Below are positions 34,827 through 43,639 of a DNA stretch of 64,000 bases, piece after piece (position 1 is the stretch's first letter; every line of letters begins with the position of its first letter). The notes beneath the pieces were generated by a model. The model was not told the DNA's origin. It saw nothing but the letters and a program-made list of their open reading frames with translations, and searched no databases. The DNA comes from Pelosinus propionicus DSM 13327 (GTDB taxonomy: Bacteria; Bacillota; Negativicutes; DSM-13327), in NCBI RefSeq assembly GCF_900114615.1, contig NZ_FOTS01000027.1, positions 1 through 64,000 on the forward strand. The letters are read 5' to 3'. The translations under genes were made by a program, and so were the position numbers.

Positions 34827-37130
34827 CTACCTTTTTTCATCGCAAGCTTTCATGATCTCACAGAACTTTTCGATAAGCTCAGGATCAAATTGTGTTCCAG
34901 CACAACGTTTTAGTTCTTTCATTGCCTTTTCATGAGACATCGCTTTCCGATAAGGGCGATCATTGGTCATCGCATCATAGGCATCGGCAATTGCAAGTAT
35001 ACGGCATTCAATGGGAATATCTTCACCTGCAATTCCTAATGGATAGCCAGTGCCATCCCACCATTCCTGATGCTTTAAAATCCAATCGGCAATCGAAGTA
35101 AGATCCGGTGCGGATAAAGCAATCCGCTGACCAATTTCACAATGCCTTCGCATTTCCATTGCTTCCGCAGGAGTAAGCGGCTCTTCCTTCATTAAGATTT
35201 TCTCTGCTATACCGACCTTCCCAATATCATGAAATTGAGCTAAAAGGCGCATATCACTTATTTTTCTTTCTGATAGACCAACTGACTTAGCAAGATTTGA
35301 CACCATATCCTGCAGACGGTCTCCATGACCATCGATAATAAAATCCCGAGCTGCCAGCAGATTGACAACTTTTTGCACAATTGCGCTCCGTGCCTTTTGT
35401 CCGCGGTGCAGCTTTTCACGATACATGTTATTATCGGCTTCTTTAAACAGCTCTCTCATCGTCATCGAAGGTCCGCTGCTGATAGCAAATCCGATCGATA
35501 GACTTACAGGTACATCCTGATTTGATTCATTATTCAGCCGGATTCCATTTTTTAATCGTTCACAAGCTTCTTCCATATGCTCTCTTGTAATATTCTCCAT
35601 GATTACAACAAATTCATCACCACCGACTCTTGATACAACATCACTGTCGCGAAAACTATTCTTAAAGATATTGGCAGCATTAATAAGCATTTGGTCGCCG
35701 CTTTCATGCCCTAATGTATCATTGACTAATTTTAAGCCGTCCAAATCACATACCATTAAGCCGACAGACCCACTGCGGCGTATGTCTAAGCGACGTATTT
35801 CTTCTTCAAAATAGGATCTGGCATATAGTCCGGTAAGTGAATCATGGAAGGTCACATAACGCAAGCGCTCTTCCGTTTTCTTGCGTTCTGATATATCATG
35901 AGCAATAATAAAAAAGAATTGTTTGGTTCGCAAACCAATAAGAGTCATGCGAACTTCAACATCCCTAATTTCTCCATTGGCTAGGCGATGTTTGAACTCC
36001 CACTGTCCGCTTTTTTCCTGAAATGCTTTTGCAAGTACATCTCTAATTTCATCTATGGAAAGAAGATTTAGATGGGTGATCTTCATTTGTTTAAACTTTT
36101 CTAGTGAATATCCATAGAATTTTTGAGCTGCTTCATTAGCATCTAGAATATCATATGTCTCCGGATCGACAAGATACATAATGACTTCTTGTTTGGTAAA
36201 CATTTGCCTAAATTGCTCTTCGCTTTCAATCAAGCTTTCTTCACTGCAATGCAGGGATGTCTGGACTTCTCGAGAATAAATTAAAAACCATACTAAGGCA
36301 GCTGAGCAAATTGCTAGAAACCCTCCAATCAGCCAAATCCAGATAAAGGCTGGGCTATGTCTTTCCCAGCCTTTAGTCGGCACAGCAGCTAACTGCCAAA
36401 GTCCATTGGCAACTTTCACATTTACAATCACGGGGTTATCTAAGAAGACTCCTTCTTCTCCCCAAAATACTCCCCCTTCTTTACCAAGCCCATCACGACC
36501 ACGTATAGCAAACTTCAGCATAGATGACTGATCATATAGTCCGGCTTCTGCAAACAACCGATCTTGAGACAAGGCTAGGCTAACCTGTCCCCAATAAACC
36601 GCTTCTGTTTTGCCTTGGGGAGTCCAATAAATGGGAGTACGACTAATAAGTCCTACTCCACCTTCGATCAGTTGAATGGGACCTGCAATGATCATACTTC
36701 TACTCTCTATCACCTGCTGCAACGTTTTATTTTGATCTGGCAGTAAAGACAAATCGATGCCGATCATCTTTTCGTTACCATCCAATGGATAGATATGAGT
36801 AATTTTATTGTTCTGAATTAAGCTAAAATTATTTATTCCAGAAAGTTGAGGCATAAATTCTGCACCAAACCGATTCACCTCTTCTTGGGTAATCTTGTGC
36901 TGTGGATCCATCTCAAGGTGAGTCAATATAAAAGCAATGAGTCCCTTTTCAAGAAACAGCCTTGAATGCAATCCACCTTCTAATCTAGCCTGGCTAGCTC
37001 TCAACTGACCTAACACTTCTGCCCGGACCTTTTCTTGATATTGCTGTTGTTCACTCTTTGTAAAAACATACACGCCAAAAAGAATGGTAGCCATAGTTAG
37101 GAAAGCTAAAAAAGAAGCTTTTAGTTTCAT
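34827..37130 (-). CDS. Membrane signalling protein: sensor, PAS, GGDEF and HD-GYP domains
   Basis: A large receptor of 767 residues that may both make and break c-di-GMP. An N-terminal helix (about 5-23) and a second at about 262-284 enclose an extracellular sensor of about 235 residues, CHASE-like. Then come PAS (about 305-420), GGDEF (about 425-585, motif SRVGGDEFVV intact) and HD-GYP (about 590-760, with HDIGKVGI and EWWDGTGYP intact). Both catalytic motifs look functional, so the balance between the two activities is open. The start is the ATG at 37130 behind GGAGG; a GTG four codons upstream precedes the site. No operon partner; the arg operon promoter follows. Confidence 0.93.
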   Translation of the reverse strand: MKLKASFLAFLTMATILFGVYVFTKSEQQQYQEKVRAEVLGQLRASQARLEGGLHSRLFLEKGLIAFILTHLEMDPQHKITQEEVNRFGAEFMPQLSGINNFSLIQNNKITHIYPLDGNEKMIGIDLSLLPDQNKTLQQVIESRSMIIAGPIQLIEGGVGLISRTPIYWTPQGKTEAVYWGQVSLALSQDRLFAEAGLYDQSSMLKFAIRGRDGLGKEGGVFWGEEGVFLDNPVIVNVKVANGLWQLAAVPTKGWERHSPAFIWIWLIGGFLAICSAALVWFLIYSREVQTSLHCSEESLIESEEQFRQMFTKQEVIMYLVDPETYDILDANEAAQKFYGYSLEKFKQMKITHLNLLSIDEIRDVLAKAFQEKSGQWEFKHRLANGEIRDVEVRMTLIGLRTKQFFFIIAHDISERKKTEERLRYVTFHDSLTGLYARSYFEEEIRRLDIRRSGSVGLMVCDLDGLKLVNDTLGHESGDQMLINAANIFKNSFRDSDVVSRVGGDEFVVIMENITREHMEEACERLKNGIRLNNESNQDVPVSLSIGFAISSGPSMTMRELFKEADNNMYREKLHRGQKARSAIVQKVVNLLAARDFIIDGHGDRLQDMVSNLAKSVGLSERKISDMRLLAQFHDIGKVGIAEKILMKEEPLTPAEAMEMRRHCEIGQRIALSAPDLTSIADWILKHQEWWDGTGYPLGIAGEDIPIECRILAIADAYDAMTNDRPYRKAMSHEKAMKELKRCAGTQFDPELIEKFCEIMKACDEKR

Positions 37131-37302
37131 CTTCGCCTCCACAACAATTTATAGTCTCTGCTGTCATTTAAAACAAAATAATAAGTCACGACGTTTGATA
37201 AAATGAATTAGCTCCGCGTATAAGCTCTATTTTCGACAATTTTCCCCAAAACCCTGCGTTCATCTCAAGCAAAAAAAGTTGTATTATTCTTAATTAAAAG
37301 TA

Positions 37303-37331
37303 AGGAACCACTCCTACGCAGAGTAGTTCCT
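37303..37331. terminator. Stem-loop downstream of the YbaK-like gene
   Basis: AGGAACCACTC pairs with GAGTAGTTCCT with one mismatch; on the minus strand a loose T-rich tail (TTACTTTTAATT) follows. It lies about 130 bp past the ybaK-like stop. The remainder of 37131-37459 shows nothing else clear. Confidence 0.5.
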
Positions 37332-37459
37332 AATCTGAAATTTATCATATGTAACATACAATAAATTAAAGTATCCATGTTTCATACTTTATATCAACTA
37401 CTAGCCATTATTATACAATATCTTCCTAAGCAATGACAAATATAAGTATATAAATCCAT

Positions 37460-37918
37460 TCAACAACAAACGTCGATAACCTTAGCTCCTGTAATTTCAC
37501 ATAATCGATCTGGACTCACGGGCAAGGCAGAATTATCAGTCCCTGCAGCTGCATAGACTATATCAAAATCCCATAAACTTTTATCGAGAAACAATGGTAT
37601 CTCACTGATTAGCCCTATCGGCGATACTCCTCCTGGTAAAAAACCGGTTGCCTCTTCTACTTTCTGCGCATCTGCAAAACGAATTTTTTTAACTTCTAAT
37701 TCTGTGGCTAATTTCTTTGTGTTGATCTTTTTATCGCCACAGGTTACTACCAATACAGGTTGTCCATCTGCAAGAAACACCAAGGTTTTAGCAATTTGTG
37801 CAGGTGTGACTCCTAAGGCCTGAGCAGCTAAATCCGCTGTATGGGTACTTGTTTCAAATAAAATGATTTGTAAATCAGGATAGCGACTTACAAATTCTCT
37901 AACACGTTCTAATGACAT
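37460..37918 (-). CDS. YbaK/ProX-type aminoacyl-tRNA deacylase
   Basis: This small cytoplasmic protein of 152 residues belongs to the family that hydrolyses mischarged tRNAs such as Cys-tRNA(Pro) or Ala-tRNA(Pro). Family features are the early TSTHTADLAAQALGV, the strand KTLVFLADGQPVLVVTCGD with the lysine of the active site, and FLPGGVSPIGL. It stands as a single gene on the minus strand with its own flanking hairpins. Exact tRNA preference cannot be told from sequence. Confidence 0.85.
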   Translation of the reverse strand: MSLERVREFVSRYPDLQIILFETSTHTADLAAQALGVTPAQIAKTLVFLADGQPVLVVTCGDKKINTKKLATELEVKKIRFADAQKVEEATGFLPGGVSPIGLISEIPLFLDKSLWDFDIVYAAAGTDNSALPVSPDRLCEITGAKVIDVCC

Positions 37919-38031
37919 CGCTTTTTCTCCCCTTTATAAGCAATAACACAAAGAAGCATCGAAATATATTTTAAAATGCTGCATTTCTGCTTTATATTGT
38001 ATCATATACCTTTATTTTCATTATAGCAAAT

Positions 38032-38058
38032 ACTCTATAATCTAAAAGATTATAGAGT
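38032..38058. terminator. Perfect 11-bp hairpin after the LigB-like gene
   Basis: ACTCTATAATC pairs with GATTATAGAGT around a 5-nt loop, 37 bp past the stop of the LigB-like gene. The tail on the minus strand is only moderately T-rich. Confidence 0.6.
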
Positions 38059-38094
38059 ATTTATCCGACCTTTATATAGTTGATAAATTTATCT

Positions 38095-38946
38095 TCAAGG
38101 TTTTGCACTTGGTGTCTCTTTTGGCTTGTGTTGAAGAGTGATTAAAGATACACCATAGCCAATCCCCAAAGGCGCTTCGTAGGATAGTGTTTCACCAGCC
38201 GCATTCAATCCACCTACTACTCCCATTATAAAAAAGATCGAACGCAAGCTGCACTCTTTCGCAGCAGCTACTACTTCTCTGTCCATCTGTAATAGTGCTT
38301 TTATATTTAACTTTTCAACTGCTTCCATGACCTTGAGATCAAACTCTCGCCCCTTGGCATTTAATTCACCATCTACTGATCCGCAATGAGACAGGTTTCC
38401 AGATGCAACCACTGCAACTCGTTTATCAACAGAACCAATCGCTGCTTGCACCGCTTTACCAAAGGTATATACTTCTTCATAGGATAACATCCCTACTGAG
38501 ATATGTACTAATTGCCCCTTAAAACCAGCTTTTGTCAAGTAATACAACGGTACGAGTGCTCCACGGTCTAACTCTAAACGGATTCCTTTATTTTTAGCTT
38601 CATCATCCGTCAACTCCACGATATTCACACCTAAACGATCAGCTTTTTTTAAGATGTGCCGAACCAGTAAACCATCTGTTTCAAATCCTAGAACAAGATC
38701 AGGGGCACCAAAAGCGGCAAAGCTCCCCTTCAGTCTAGGATGAACACTGATACTTACAGCATCTTCAAAGGAAGGACCATGAGGCGTAATTAAAATAATG
38801 GTTTGAGGGTTGCATTCCTTAATTTTTTTTGCAGCTTCTACAGCAGCCGCAACAGTATTTTTTATTTTATCCAGCTCACTATTCCCCACCTCAGGAATCA
38901 TACTAGAAGGATGAGGCATTAGAGCACAAATTTCTAGATTTTTCAT
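38095..38946 (-). CDS. LigB/MEMO-like protein without the usual AMMECR1 domain
   Basis: A 283-residue protein of the class III extradiol dioxygenase fold. MPHPSSMIPEVG at the N-terminus, ITPHGPSF at about 53 and SGNLSHC at about 182 are the metal-site regions. In many clostridia this domain is followed by an AMMECR1 domain in one chain of about 460 residues (AmmeMemoRadiSam system). Here the protein ends shortly after the first domain (PLGIGYGVSLITLQ) with a charged tail, and a hairpin follows, so the second domain is absent rather than frameshifted. Reaction and substrate unknown. It stands alone. Confidence 0.78.
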   Translation of the reverse strand: MKNLEICALMPHPSSMIPEVGNSELDKIKNTVAAAVEAAKKIKECNPQTIILITPHGPSFEDAVSISVHPRLKGSFAAFGAPDLVLGFETDGLLVRHILKKADRLGVNIVELTDDEAKNKGIRLELDRGALVPLYYLTKAGFKGQLVHISVGMLSYEEVYTFGKAVQAAIGSVDKRVAVVASGNLSHCGSVDGELNAKGREFDLKVMEAVEKLNIKALLQMDREVVAAAKECSLRSIFFIMGVVGGLNAAGETLSYEAPLGIGYGVSLITLQHKPKETPSAKP

Positions 38947-39039
38947 ATAACTGCTCCCTTTCGTCTTTAGAAAATACTAATGATTTGAATCTACCATAAT
39001 TTTTAAACCTCCAAAAAACCTTCCTAACACTACTCTTCT

Positions 39040-39762
39040 TTATCTTTCCGCATTTTTATAGAAATGATACGCCAATGCTTTTGCAATATTCTCCACCATT
39101 TTTTGTTGATATTGAGCATCTGCCAATAAAGAGGCTTCTTCCTTATTGGTTAAATATCCTGCTTCAACTAACACACCTGGTATATTGATTTCATTCAATA
39201 ACAAAATATGCAAATCCTCTTTTATCTGGCGTTTATTTCCTGGAGGAAAGTCTTTTAGTACGTACTGCAATTTTGTTGCCAAAGCCTTACTCATTTCAAA
39301 TTTAGGATTATAAAATACTTGTGCCCCCGACAAACTACCTCCTCGATAGGCATTACAATGAATGCTTACATACAGTTCAGCACCTGAATGATTAATAATC
39401 TTAGCACGCTCTAATAAATCATTGCGTTTACCGCCCTTACCTTTTGTGTAATAATCTATATCCGTTTCTCTTGTCAACACAACCTTTGCTCCATGCTCCT
39501 GCAAAAGGTTCGCTAATTTTGTCGAAATAATTAGGGTTATTTCTTTTTCATCTACGTTATTCGCATTTGCACCACTATCAATACCACCATGCCCAGGATC
39601 AATTGCAATCGTATGCCCAGCCAATACTGACATGTCCACATTTTCAAAATCATCACCTATTATATACTGCATTGCTAAAAAGTGAAGTACAACCATGGTA
39701 ACGCTTAACATAATGACTCTCTTCACACTGGCTTTTCGAACTGTAATGAGTCTCATATACAC
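39040..39762 (-). CDS. cwlD: N-acetylmuramoyl-L-alanine amidase of the CwlD type
   Basis: In spore-formers CwlD, with PdaA, makes muramic-delta-lactam in the spore cortex. An N-terminal membrane or signal segment (about residues 15-35) is followed by an Amidase_3 domain. Zinc ligands are visible in AIDPGHGGIDSGA (His), KEITLII (Glu), SIHCNAYRG (His), and the catalytic Glu in VLVEAGYLTN. About 240 residues is the CwlD length. Candidate starts are a GTG at 39762 (six bases behind GGGAG) or the ATG at 39756; a TTG at 39768 touches the ribosome site. It is divergent from the transglycosylase gene. Confidence 0.85.
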   Translation of the reverse strand: MYMRLITVRKASVKRVIMLSVTMVVLHFLAMQYIIGDDFENVDMSVLAGHTIAIDPGHGGIDSGANANNVDEKEITLIISTKLANLLQEHGAKVVLTRETDIDYYTKGKGGKRNDLLERAKIINHSGAELYVSIHCNAYRGGSLSGAQVFYNPKFEMSKALATKLQYVLKDFPPGNKRQIKEDLHILLLNEINIPGVLVEAGYLTNKEEASLLADAQYQQKMVENIAKALAYHFYKNAER

Positions 39763-39803
39763 GAACAACTCCCTACTATCAAAACTCCTCTTTCCGATGA
39801 ATA

Positions 39804-39851
39804 AGCCGCTCTAAGACTCTCCAAATTTACTAGTGAGAATTAAGAGCGGCT
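39804..39851. other. Hairpin between divergent cwlD and the transglycosylase gene
   Basis: AGCCGCTCT pairs with AGAGCGGCT and a shorter CTC/GAG helix lies inside. Both flanking genes start on either side, so it may be an operator or part of a leader rather than a terminator. Confidence 0.3.
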
Positions 39852-40025
39852 AACTCCCAGGATAAGTGTGACTAAGATTGGTAACGAAGTTGGCACTCTA
39901 TCACCAATTAAGTCTTCTTTCTATCCTTATGCTTCGTATTTTAGAATTATACAAGGAAAAGCGCATATAGCCAAACACCATATAGTAAGGTAAAATAACA
40001 CTAACGAGATAGAAGGAGGCTACCA

Positions 40026-40790
40026 ATGAGGTTTCGTAGATTGATATTGCTCTCGATACTATTATTTGCTTTATCCTTTGGATGGGCTGGCGGCACCGAT
40101 TACATAACAGGACTTCTTCCTGCGATTCCATCATCCCAAAAAATAACGACTCATTTTGCAAGTTCATGGGAGCGCACCTACCGTATGATTGCCCTAAAAA
40201 GTGCTGTCAATGAAAAACTTAATAAGTCAAATTATATCACCATACAATATATCCCTCTGGCTATGCAGCAAAGTATTATTGCAGTTGAAGACAACCGATT
40301 TTACCGCCATTATGGCTTTGATATTGAAGGCATCCTGCGCGCTATGCTAGTCAATATGCAATCAGGCGGCTTCTCTGAAGGAGGCAGTACGATTACGCAG
40401 CAGCTGATTAAGAACTTATTTCTTACCCAAGAAAAAACCTATGGACGCAAGGCTGAAGAATTTTTTCTCGCCATGAATATGGAATTGCGGTATTCAAAGG
40501 AAGAAATCTTAGAAATGTATCTAAATACGATTTACTTTGGATCTGGTGCTTATGGTATCGGAGATGCTGCAAAAATCTACTTTGACAAAGCGCCTGTTAA
40601 TCTAACCTTAGCCGAATGTTCTTTATTAGCAGGTCTTCCCACTGCTCCTTCCCTGAATTCACCATACGTAGATTTTAATGCGGCAAAGCAAAGACAAGCC
40701 ATCGTGCTGTCTGCAATGGCACGCCAAGGATATATCGGTACCCAAACAGCAGAAGAAGCAAGGCTTACTCCGATTAAACTTGCGAAATAA
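40026..40790 (+). CDS. Monofunctional peptidoglycan transglycosylase (GT51)
   Basis: It polymerises glycan strands from lipid II at the outer face of the membrane. One N-terminal membrane helix (about residues 5-22) is followed by the GT51 domain only, giving 254 residues. Catalytic glutamate in IAVEDNRFYRHYGFD at about 92, then GGSTITQQLIKNLFL, the RKAEEFFLAMNMELRYSKEE helix and ILEMYLNTIYFG with the second glutamate region are all intact. There is no transpeptidase domain, as in MtgA. The ribosome site is AAGGAGG. It is one of the few rightward genes in the window and ends at a bidirectional terminator. Confidence 0.93.
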   Translation: MRFRRLILLSILLFALSFGWAGGTDYITGLLPAIPSSQKITTHFASSWERTYRMIALKSAVNEKLNKSNYITIQYIPLAMQQSIIAVEDNRFYRHYGFDIEGILRAMLVNMQSGGFSEGGSTITQQLIKNLFLTQEKTYGRKAEEFFLAMNMELRYSKEEILEMYLNTIYFGSGAYGIGDAAKIYFDKAPVNLTLAECSLLAGLPTAPSLNSPYVDFNAAKQRQAIVLSAMARQGYIGTQTAEEARLTPIKLAK

Positions 40791-40874
40791 TTGATGCTTT
40801 TTACATTACTCTCTGCAATCAGCAAAATAAGAAACTAAACAATATTAACTATGCTTTTAAATTTATACTTTCAA

Positions 40875-40901
40875 AAAAAAGAGGCCAATGGCCTCTTTTT
40901 T
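40875..40901. terminator. Bidirectional terminator between convergent genes
   Basis: AAAAAAGAGGCC and GGCCTCTTTTTT pair around AAT. It serves the transglycosylase gene from the left and overlaps the end of the secreted-protein gene from the right. Confidence 0.9.
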
Positions 40902-41556
40902 AATTGAAATAATTTTTGATCGGTTTCCACTCTGGATTGCTTGTATCCATATTGTCATGTACTGTCGTGCGGGAAGCGCGCTCAATAACAAATTCTCTAA
41001 TATATGTATCTTCATTAATATTCTCAATATCTTTAATCAGACGCCCTTCATCTTGGACGTTGAAGGCAAGCAAAGTATAATATTTACCACCTGACAACTC
41101 TCTAATAAGTATGCCCATACCTACAGGAGACTCCCCTTCTTGGAAGTTTCGGCTTATTGAGCTGTGCGTTGCAAAGAAATTAGCTTTTGGTGCCTTTGTC
41201 AAAGCGTATACTTCTGGAAAGTATAATTTAAACTCTTTAATTGTAATTGGCATATCTGGGGTAAACCGTTGCGCAGCCACTACTGCATCAGACTTATTGT
41301 TTGCATACATAACTTCCATCTGTACGCCTATTCCATGGCGACTAAAGGAATACCGATAGGAAGCAGCTTTTGCCTTTTTAAAACCTTTTTCTTCCCAATC
41401 AGCTCTTGTCCACAACTGATTATCAGAATCAATCACTAATCGATAATCTCCATATTGTTGCTGAATCGAAACCTTGTTGTCATCCAAGCTGGCAAAAGCT
41501 ACGCTTGAAAGCATCAACAACATTGAAAAAACTAGCATTGTTATGATTTTTTTCAT
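40900..41556 (-). CDS. Secreted protein of unknown function
   Basis: A clear signal peptide (KKIITMLVFSMLLMLSSVAFA, residues 2-22) with an Ala-X-Ala cleavage site is followed by about 195 residues of mixed alpha/beta sequence without a family I recognise. The mature part holds many aromatic and charged residues and no cysteine. It is monocistronic, starting with AGGGG before the ATG and ending inside the convergent terminator. A role in the envelope or medium can be inferred only from the signal sequence. Confidence 0.8.
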   Translation of the reverse strand: MKKIITMLVFSMLLMLSSVAFASLDDNKVSIQQQYGDYRLVIDSDNQLWTRADWEEKGFKKAKAASYRYSFSRHGIGVQMEVMYANNKSDAVVAAQRFTPDMPITIKEFKLYFPEVYALTKAPKANFFATHSSISRNFQEGESPVGMGILIRELSGGKYYTLLAFNVQDEGRLIKDIENINEDTYIREFVIERASRTTVHDNMDTSNPEWKPIKNYFN

Positions 41557-41783
41557 AAACGAACCCCTCTCACTCTTATATCATTACTCTTTATTATTAT
41601 ACCTTTCCTATCAAAGTTCCTGCTCAATCACAGAAAAACACCTCATACTCCCTTTTTCTTTTATTGTCAGTGTCTGACCAACATATAATGTATTTCCAGG
41701 AGTTTTTCCTTTTTTAATTGTGATCTTTTGGATAGAAAAATATCCGATACAAAAGATCATAAAGATTTTACTATCATCAACAG

Positions 41784-41824
41784 AAAAAAACTGCCTCACT
41801 TTTGCAAAAGCAAGGCAGCTTTTT
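41784..41824 (-). terminator. Intrinsic terminator of the 32-residue membrane protein gene
   Basis: CTGCCT and CTTTT pair with AAAAG and AGGCAG around a GC loop with a small internal mismatch. On the minus strand seven T residues follow. It lies 24 bp after the small gene to its right, supporting that gene as transcribed. Confidence 0.75.
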
Positions 41825-41847
41825 AATATTACGATCCAATGCTGTCT

Positions 41848-41946
41848 TTAAACGCGATCCGAATGAGTTAGCCAATAGATACACAAAGCAGCTACTACAA
41901 TGATAATGCAACCTACTTCAAGCGCATCAGGCACATCCAGCCACAT
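41848..41946 (-). CDS. Small single-span membrane protein, 32 residues
   Basis: The ATG at 41946 follows a strong GGAGGG site at 7-nt spacing. The product starts MWLDVPDALEVG, has one hydrophobic segment (CIIIVVAALCIYWL, about residues 13-26) and ends THSDRV. A terminator follows directly. Size, ribosome site, hydrophobic helix and terminator together support a real gene. No function recognised. Confidence 0.6.
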   Translation of the reverse strand: MWLDVPDALEVGCIIIVVAALCIYWLTHSDRV

Positions 41947-42150
41947 TTTCTTCCCTCCATTATTTTTCGATACTCTTTTCATATACATACTTTGTTTAGC
42001 ATTTTTTTATAACATAATCTTCAAATAGAAAAGACAGAAACTAGGCCGGGGGTCAATCATTTTAAAAGGTATCGTTAGCACTCTCTTTTTAAAGAAGTGC
42101 CGTATAAAGTAAGCAAGTTTATTGCATGCTAATTGAAAAGGAGTATTATT

Positions 42151-42291
42151 ATGCTTTCTGCCAGTAGTGACTCTAAATATATAAAATGTGATTCTTGCGG
42201 CCAAGCTAGAGAATGTTATGTGCAATTTGAACACAATAATGAACAGGCATTATGTGTCTACTGTTTATCTGCTATATATTGCTATTTATAA
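42151..42291 (+). CDS. Small zinc-ribbon-like protein, 46 residues
   Basis: The ATG at 42151 follows AAAAGGAG at 7-nt spacing. Two cysteine pairs, KCDSCGQ (C13, C16) and CVYCLS (C35, C38), with extra cysteines at 22 and 44, suggest a zinc ribbon. A strong terminator begins three bases after the stop. The gene has no neighbour in its transcript. Such mini zinc ribbons are often regulators or adaptors, but no function can be named. Confidence 0.65.
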   Translation: MLSASSDSKYIKCDSCGQARECYVQFEHNNEQALCVYCLSAIYCYL

Positions 42292-42293
42292 AT

Positions 42294-42331
42294 GAAAAAC
42301 GAACCGCGTTCTGATAAGCGGTTCGTTTTTC
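42294..42331. terminator. Strong bidirectional terminator
   Basis: GAAAAACGAACCGC pairs perfectly with GCGGTTCGTTTTTC over 14 bp around a 10-nt loop. It ends the small zinc-ribbon gene. Confidence 0.9.
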
Positions 42332-42449
42332 ATTTTTACTTAATTGGTATTATGGTATCACTCCATAAAGGTTATAATGACTCGGTACAAAATAATCTCT
42401 CTTGCATATATTAGAGTGTTAATGCAAAAGGATTAGGAGGGAAAAAGCA

Positions 42450-42707
42450 ATGAATTGTAATATCGTCCATTGTGGTATTGCCTCAGGAATTCCAAATCTT
42501 GAAGAGTTAGAAAAGAAGGCTTGTAAAACGATTGAATTTCCTAGGCTAGCTACAACAACTGGTAATTCAATTGCATTGTTCACAATGCTAGTCTTAAAAG
42601 AAATTCTTAAGCAGCAAGCTATGAATCCAATTGATAATTTGACTAATATTCTTGCAATTTCCAGTAGTATCGCTGATTTAAACAGCAGTATAAAGATCAT
42701 TCAATAG
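42450..42707 (+). CDS. Small protein of unknown function, 85 residues
   Basis: It has a good ribosome site (TAGGAGGG, 10 nt before the ATG) and a terminator 20-90 bp downstream. The sequence begins MNCNIVHCGIASGIP, has two or three amphipathic helices (about 16-80) and no membrane segment or known motif. Two cysteines (C3, C8) are near the N-terminus. It is a single-gene transcript among other small genes. I do not recognise the family. Confidence 0.7.
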   Translation: MNCNIVHCGIASGIPNLEELEKKACKTIEFPRLATTTGNSIALFTMLVLKEILKQQAMNPIDNLTNILAISSSIADLNSSIKIIQ

Positions 42708-42730
42708 AAAAATAGTATCTACTAATTCAG

Positions 42731-42800
42731 GTACTACACCTCCTGAAAAGCGCTGAGTATCTTTTTCGATACAGTCTTGCTTTCTGGAGGAGTTTTTTTT
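42731..42800 (+). terminator. Branched terminator after the 85-residue protein gene
   Basis: An outer helix CACCTCCTGAAAAGC with GCTTTCTGGAGGAGT and an inner GTATC/GATAC hairpin are followed by eight T residues on the plus strand. Confidence 0.75.
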
Positions 42801-42812
42801 GTAAACAGGATA

Positions 42813-43448
42813 TTAAAACTTAAATCCCGCACCAATATAAGCAGCCGATTGGCTGCCTGCCAATTGATAAGCCCCAACCCTTCCAAAATTGCTAGTGTAA
42901 CCGATACCCGGCTCTATCCTGCCTTGCGTGAACATTGCACCTACTGTAATTACATTTTGCCTAGTGAGATCAATGGTAGGGATCTCAGCTTTAATTACGA
43001 TTGTGCTATTTTGTCTTAAATCGATCATATTCTTTTCAAATACAAATTTTTCGTCTTCTGTTTTATCAAACTTACCGATTCTGCCATTTATCATATACAT
43101 AAAATTTTGTTTGCCAAGATCAAATTTACCGTCTAACTTTACAGGGTTTGCGCCCGGCGTATCTTTATCAGCTGGTACTACTAATACCTCCTTCACTTCT
43201 CCAGGTAAATAAACTGTTTCTCCTGGAATATATTGAAACTTAGAATCTGTAATTGTCTTTATCGTTTCCCTAATGCCAGGAGGTTTACTTCTTTCTATTG
43301 CCAAGGCTTGTCTATCGCTTTCTCCCAAGATATAACCTAGCGTTAATCCAGTAACGTTGCCAGTAAGCAATGAAACAACGGCAACAATTATAAGAATCGT
43401 AAGGGGATATTTAGATTCTTTCAAAGCTATTTCTTCTTTCTCGTTCAT
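42813..43448 (-). CDS. Single-pass membrane protein of unknown function
   Basis: The 211-residue product starts at the ATG at 43448, behind GGGAGGGAG; a longer frame runs through that site. One membrane helix lies at about 17-40 (TILIIVAVVSLLTGN), followed by a soluble part with a VYLPGEVKEVLVVP segment and a C-terminal glycine-rich region ending AAYIGAGFKF. A terminal phenylalanine after alternating residues recalls an outer-membrane beta signal, but the rest is not barrel-like. Prophage-type assembly proteins with an N-terminal helix can look similar. No family assigned. Confidence 0.7.
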   Translation of the reverse strand: MNEKEEIALKESKYPLTILIIVAVVSLLTGNVTGLTLGYILGESDRQALAIERSKPPGIRETIKTITDSKFQYIPGETVYLPGEVKEVLVVPADKDTPGANPVKLDGKFDLGKQNFMYMINGRIGKFDKTEDEKFVFEKNMIDLRQNSTIVIKAEIPTIDLTRQNVITVGAMFTQGRIEPGIGYTSNFGRVGAYQLAGSQSAAYIGAGFKF

Positions 43449-43639
43449 GCTATCTCCCTCCCTGGTCCTCATGTAAAACTGTCTTTCCTCTTATTATATG
43501 ATTGCAATCACCGTTAGCTACCTCAAGGATAAACCGATTGCATAAGGATTACATAGCAAAAGGTACCAATATTTTTTAGACTACATACACTATAATATGG
43601 AGTTTACGAAATGTTACTTTATTACATGGAGGTGATCGT

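Noticed and set aside
41611-41799. 62-codon frame with a LysM-like KKGKTPGNTLYVGQTLTI stretch
   Set aside because: It starts inside a terminator hairpin, has no ribosome site and only partly resembles LysM. It could be a relic but is not supported as a gene.
42813-43448. Outer-membrane beta-barrel protein
   Set aside because: Only the last residues resemble a beta signal; the N-terminal membrane helix and the short middle part do not fit a barrel.
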